DNA from: Bacteroidota bacterium
GTDB taxonomy: Bacteria; Bacteroidota; Bacteroidia; B-17B0; Aurantibacillaceae
Length of the DNA: 64,000 nt
Assembly: GCA_025362395.1 (NCBI GenBank)
Contig: JANYGK010000021.1
Location: 1-64,000, forward strand
Reading direction: 5' to 3'
Shown: one piece after another, positions 63,819 through 64,000 of the stretch
Layout: the number at the start of each line of letters is the position of its first letter
Position numbering within the stretch: the stretch's first letter is position 1
Notes under the pieces: generated by a model
Told to the model about the DNA's origin: nothing
Database searches by the model: none
The model's input: only the letters and a program-made list of their open reading frames with translations
Program-made: the position numbers and the translations under genes

Positions 63819-64000
63819 ATGGAACTTGCATACAGGGAATACGGCTCAGGCCGGCCTTTAATTATTTTACACGGTTTGTTCGGCCAAAGCGACAATTGGA
63901 ATACACTTGCGAAACGTTTTGCAGAAAAAGGATTTAGGGTATTTACCATCGACCAGCGAAACCATGGTTTGTCGCCGCACAGCAATGAATGGAATTATAA
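63819..64000 (+). CDS. Alpha/beta-hydrolase, N-terminal part (partial)
   Basis: Starts at ATG 63819 (MELAYREYGSGRPLI) and runs off the right edge after 60 codons. The oxyanion loop ILHGLFGQSDNW and the strand FTIDQRNHGLSPHS are those of YbfF-like esterases of the alpha/beta-hydrolase fold. The catalytic triad lies beyond the window, so activity cannot be judged. About 100 bp of spacer after cinA contains no terminator. Confidence 0.85.
   Translation, partial: MELAYREYGSGRPLIILHGLFGQSDNWNTLAKRFAEKGFRVFTIDQRNHGLSPHSNEWNY

Noticed and set aside
1-64000. Search by eye for tRNA, rRNA, CRISPR arrays, IS ends and prophage genes
   Set aside because: No cloverleaf-like sequence with CCA-ready ends, no direct-repeat/spacer pattern, no transposase or phage structural gene seen. 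XerD is the only recombinase and looks like the housekeeping one.

Overview
The window is a stretch of AT-rich chromosome from a member of the Bacteroidota. The evidence is as follows. There are two type IX secretion (T9SS) type B / gliding-motility C-terminal domains, one at the left edge and one in the FN3 protein at 38804-40825. There are lineage-typical families (DUF4197, DUF2279, DUF4190, LytTR with a His_kinase-type partner, SpoIIE-type PP2C with TPRs, PD40 envelope proteins). Several genes lie behind the Bacteroidota -7 promoter element TAnnTTTG rather than behind sigma70 boxes or strong Shine-Dalgarno sites. I cannot place it below phylum/class from this window. Almost all of it is ordinary core genome. 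I see no rRNA, tRNA, prophage, insertion sequence or CRISPR array. Both end genes are cut by the window.

Layout. 1-8575: end of a T9SS cargo gene, then gatC and a PlsC acyltransferase, an ABC ATPase, a SixA-like phosphatase, an amino-acid permease, and a minus-strand cluster (PAP2 phosphatase, TolB-like propeller, GNAT, polytopic membrane protein). 8739-16546: purH, then the rod-shape cluster mreB-mreC-mreD-mrdA-rodA and a small HTH protein. 16547-29203: mixed metabolism and envelope genes (phosphoribosyltransferase, lipase-like hydrolase, acyl-CoA carboxylase beta, bioA, sucC with two exported proteins behind it, DUF2279, a metallo-beta-lactamase-fold enzyme, YebC-type regulator). This part also holds a frameshifted pseudogene, a short gene remnant and a GC-rich palindrome. 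29285-35848: recJ, then a compact set of CDP-glucose 4,6-dehydratase, RfbH dehydrase, a LamG-domain sensor histidine kinase and a LytTR regulator. 35978-43732: aroQ, xerD, a PcaF/PaaJ-like thiolase, the FN3 T9SS protein, a vWA protein, holA and a DUF486 protein. 43745-51490 (minus): TPR-SpoIIE phosphatase, both methylmalonyl-CoA mutase subunits, a DUF-type membrane-anchored protein, SUI1/YciH and a TPR protein. 51557-64000: M61 peptidase, two small membrane proteins, tsaC, a tandem pair of TPR-PD40-SPOR-like envelope proteins, an endonuclease III-peroxiredoxin fusion, a GT2 glycosyltransferase, DUF4197, cinA and the start of an alpha/beta hydrolase.

How the genes work together. The mre/mrdA/rodA block builds the lateral cell wall. 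MutA/MutB, the acyl-CoA carboxylase beta subunit, the thiolase and SucC fit branched-chain/odd-chain acyl-CoA degradation feeding succinyl-CoA into the TCA cycle, with BioA serving the biotin-dependent carboxylase. PlsC, PAP2 and the surface glycan genes serve the envelope.

Most worth following up: the single-polypeptide fusion of endonuclease III to a Bcp-type peroxiredoxin (59397-60719); the dideoxysugar genes placed 19 bp ahead of a LamG-domain sensor kinase (31082-35848); a 30-bp-spaced repeated operator-like motif in front of the thiolase (38642-38683); the duplicated PD40 proteins that end in a SPOR-like rather than OmpA domain; and an xerD whose N-terminus implies a non-AUG start. Start codons other than ATG are common here (TTG at 1499, 1364, 6681, 21554, 38804; GTG at 12444, 14833, 29285, 43369).
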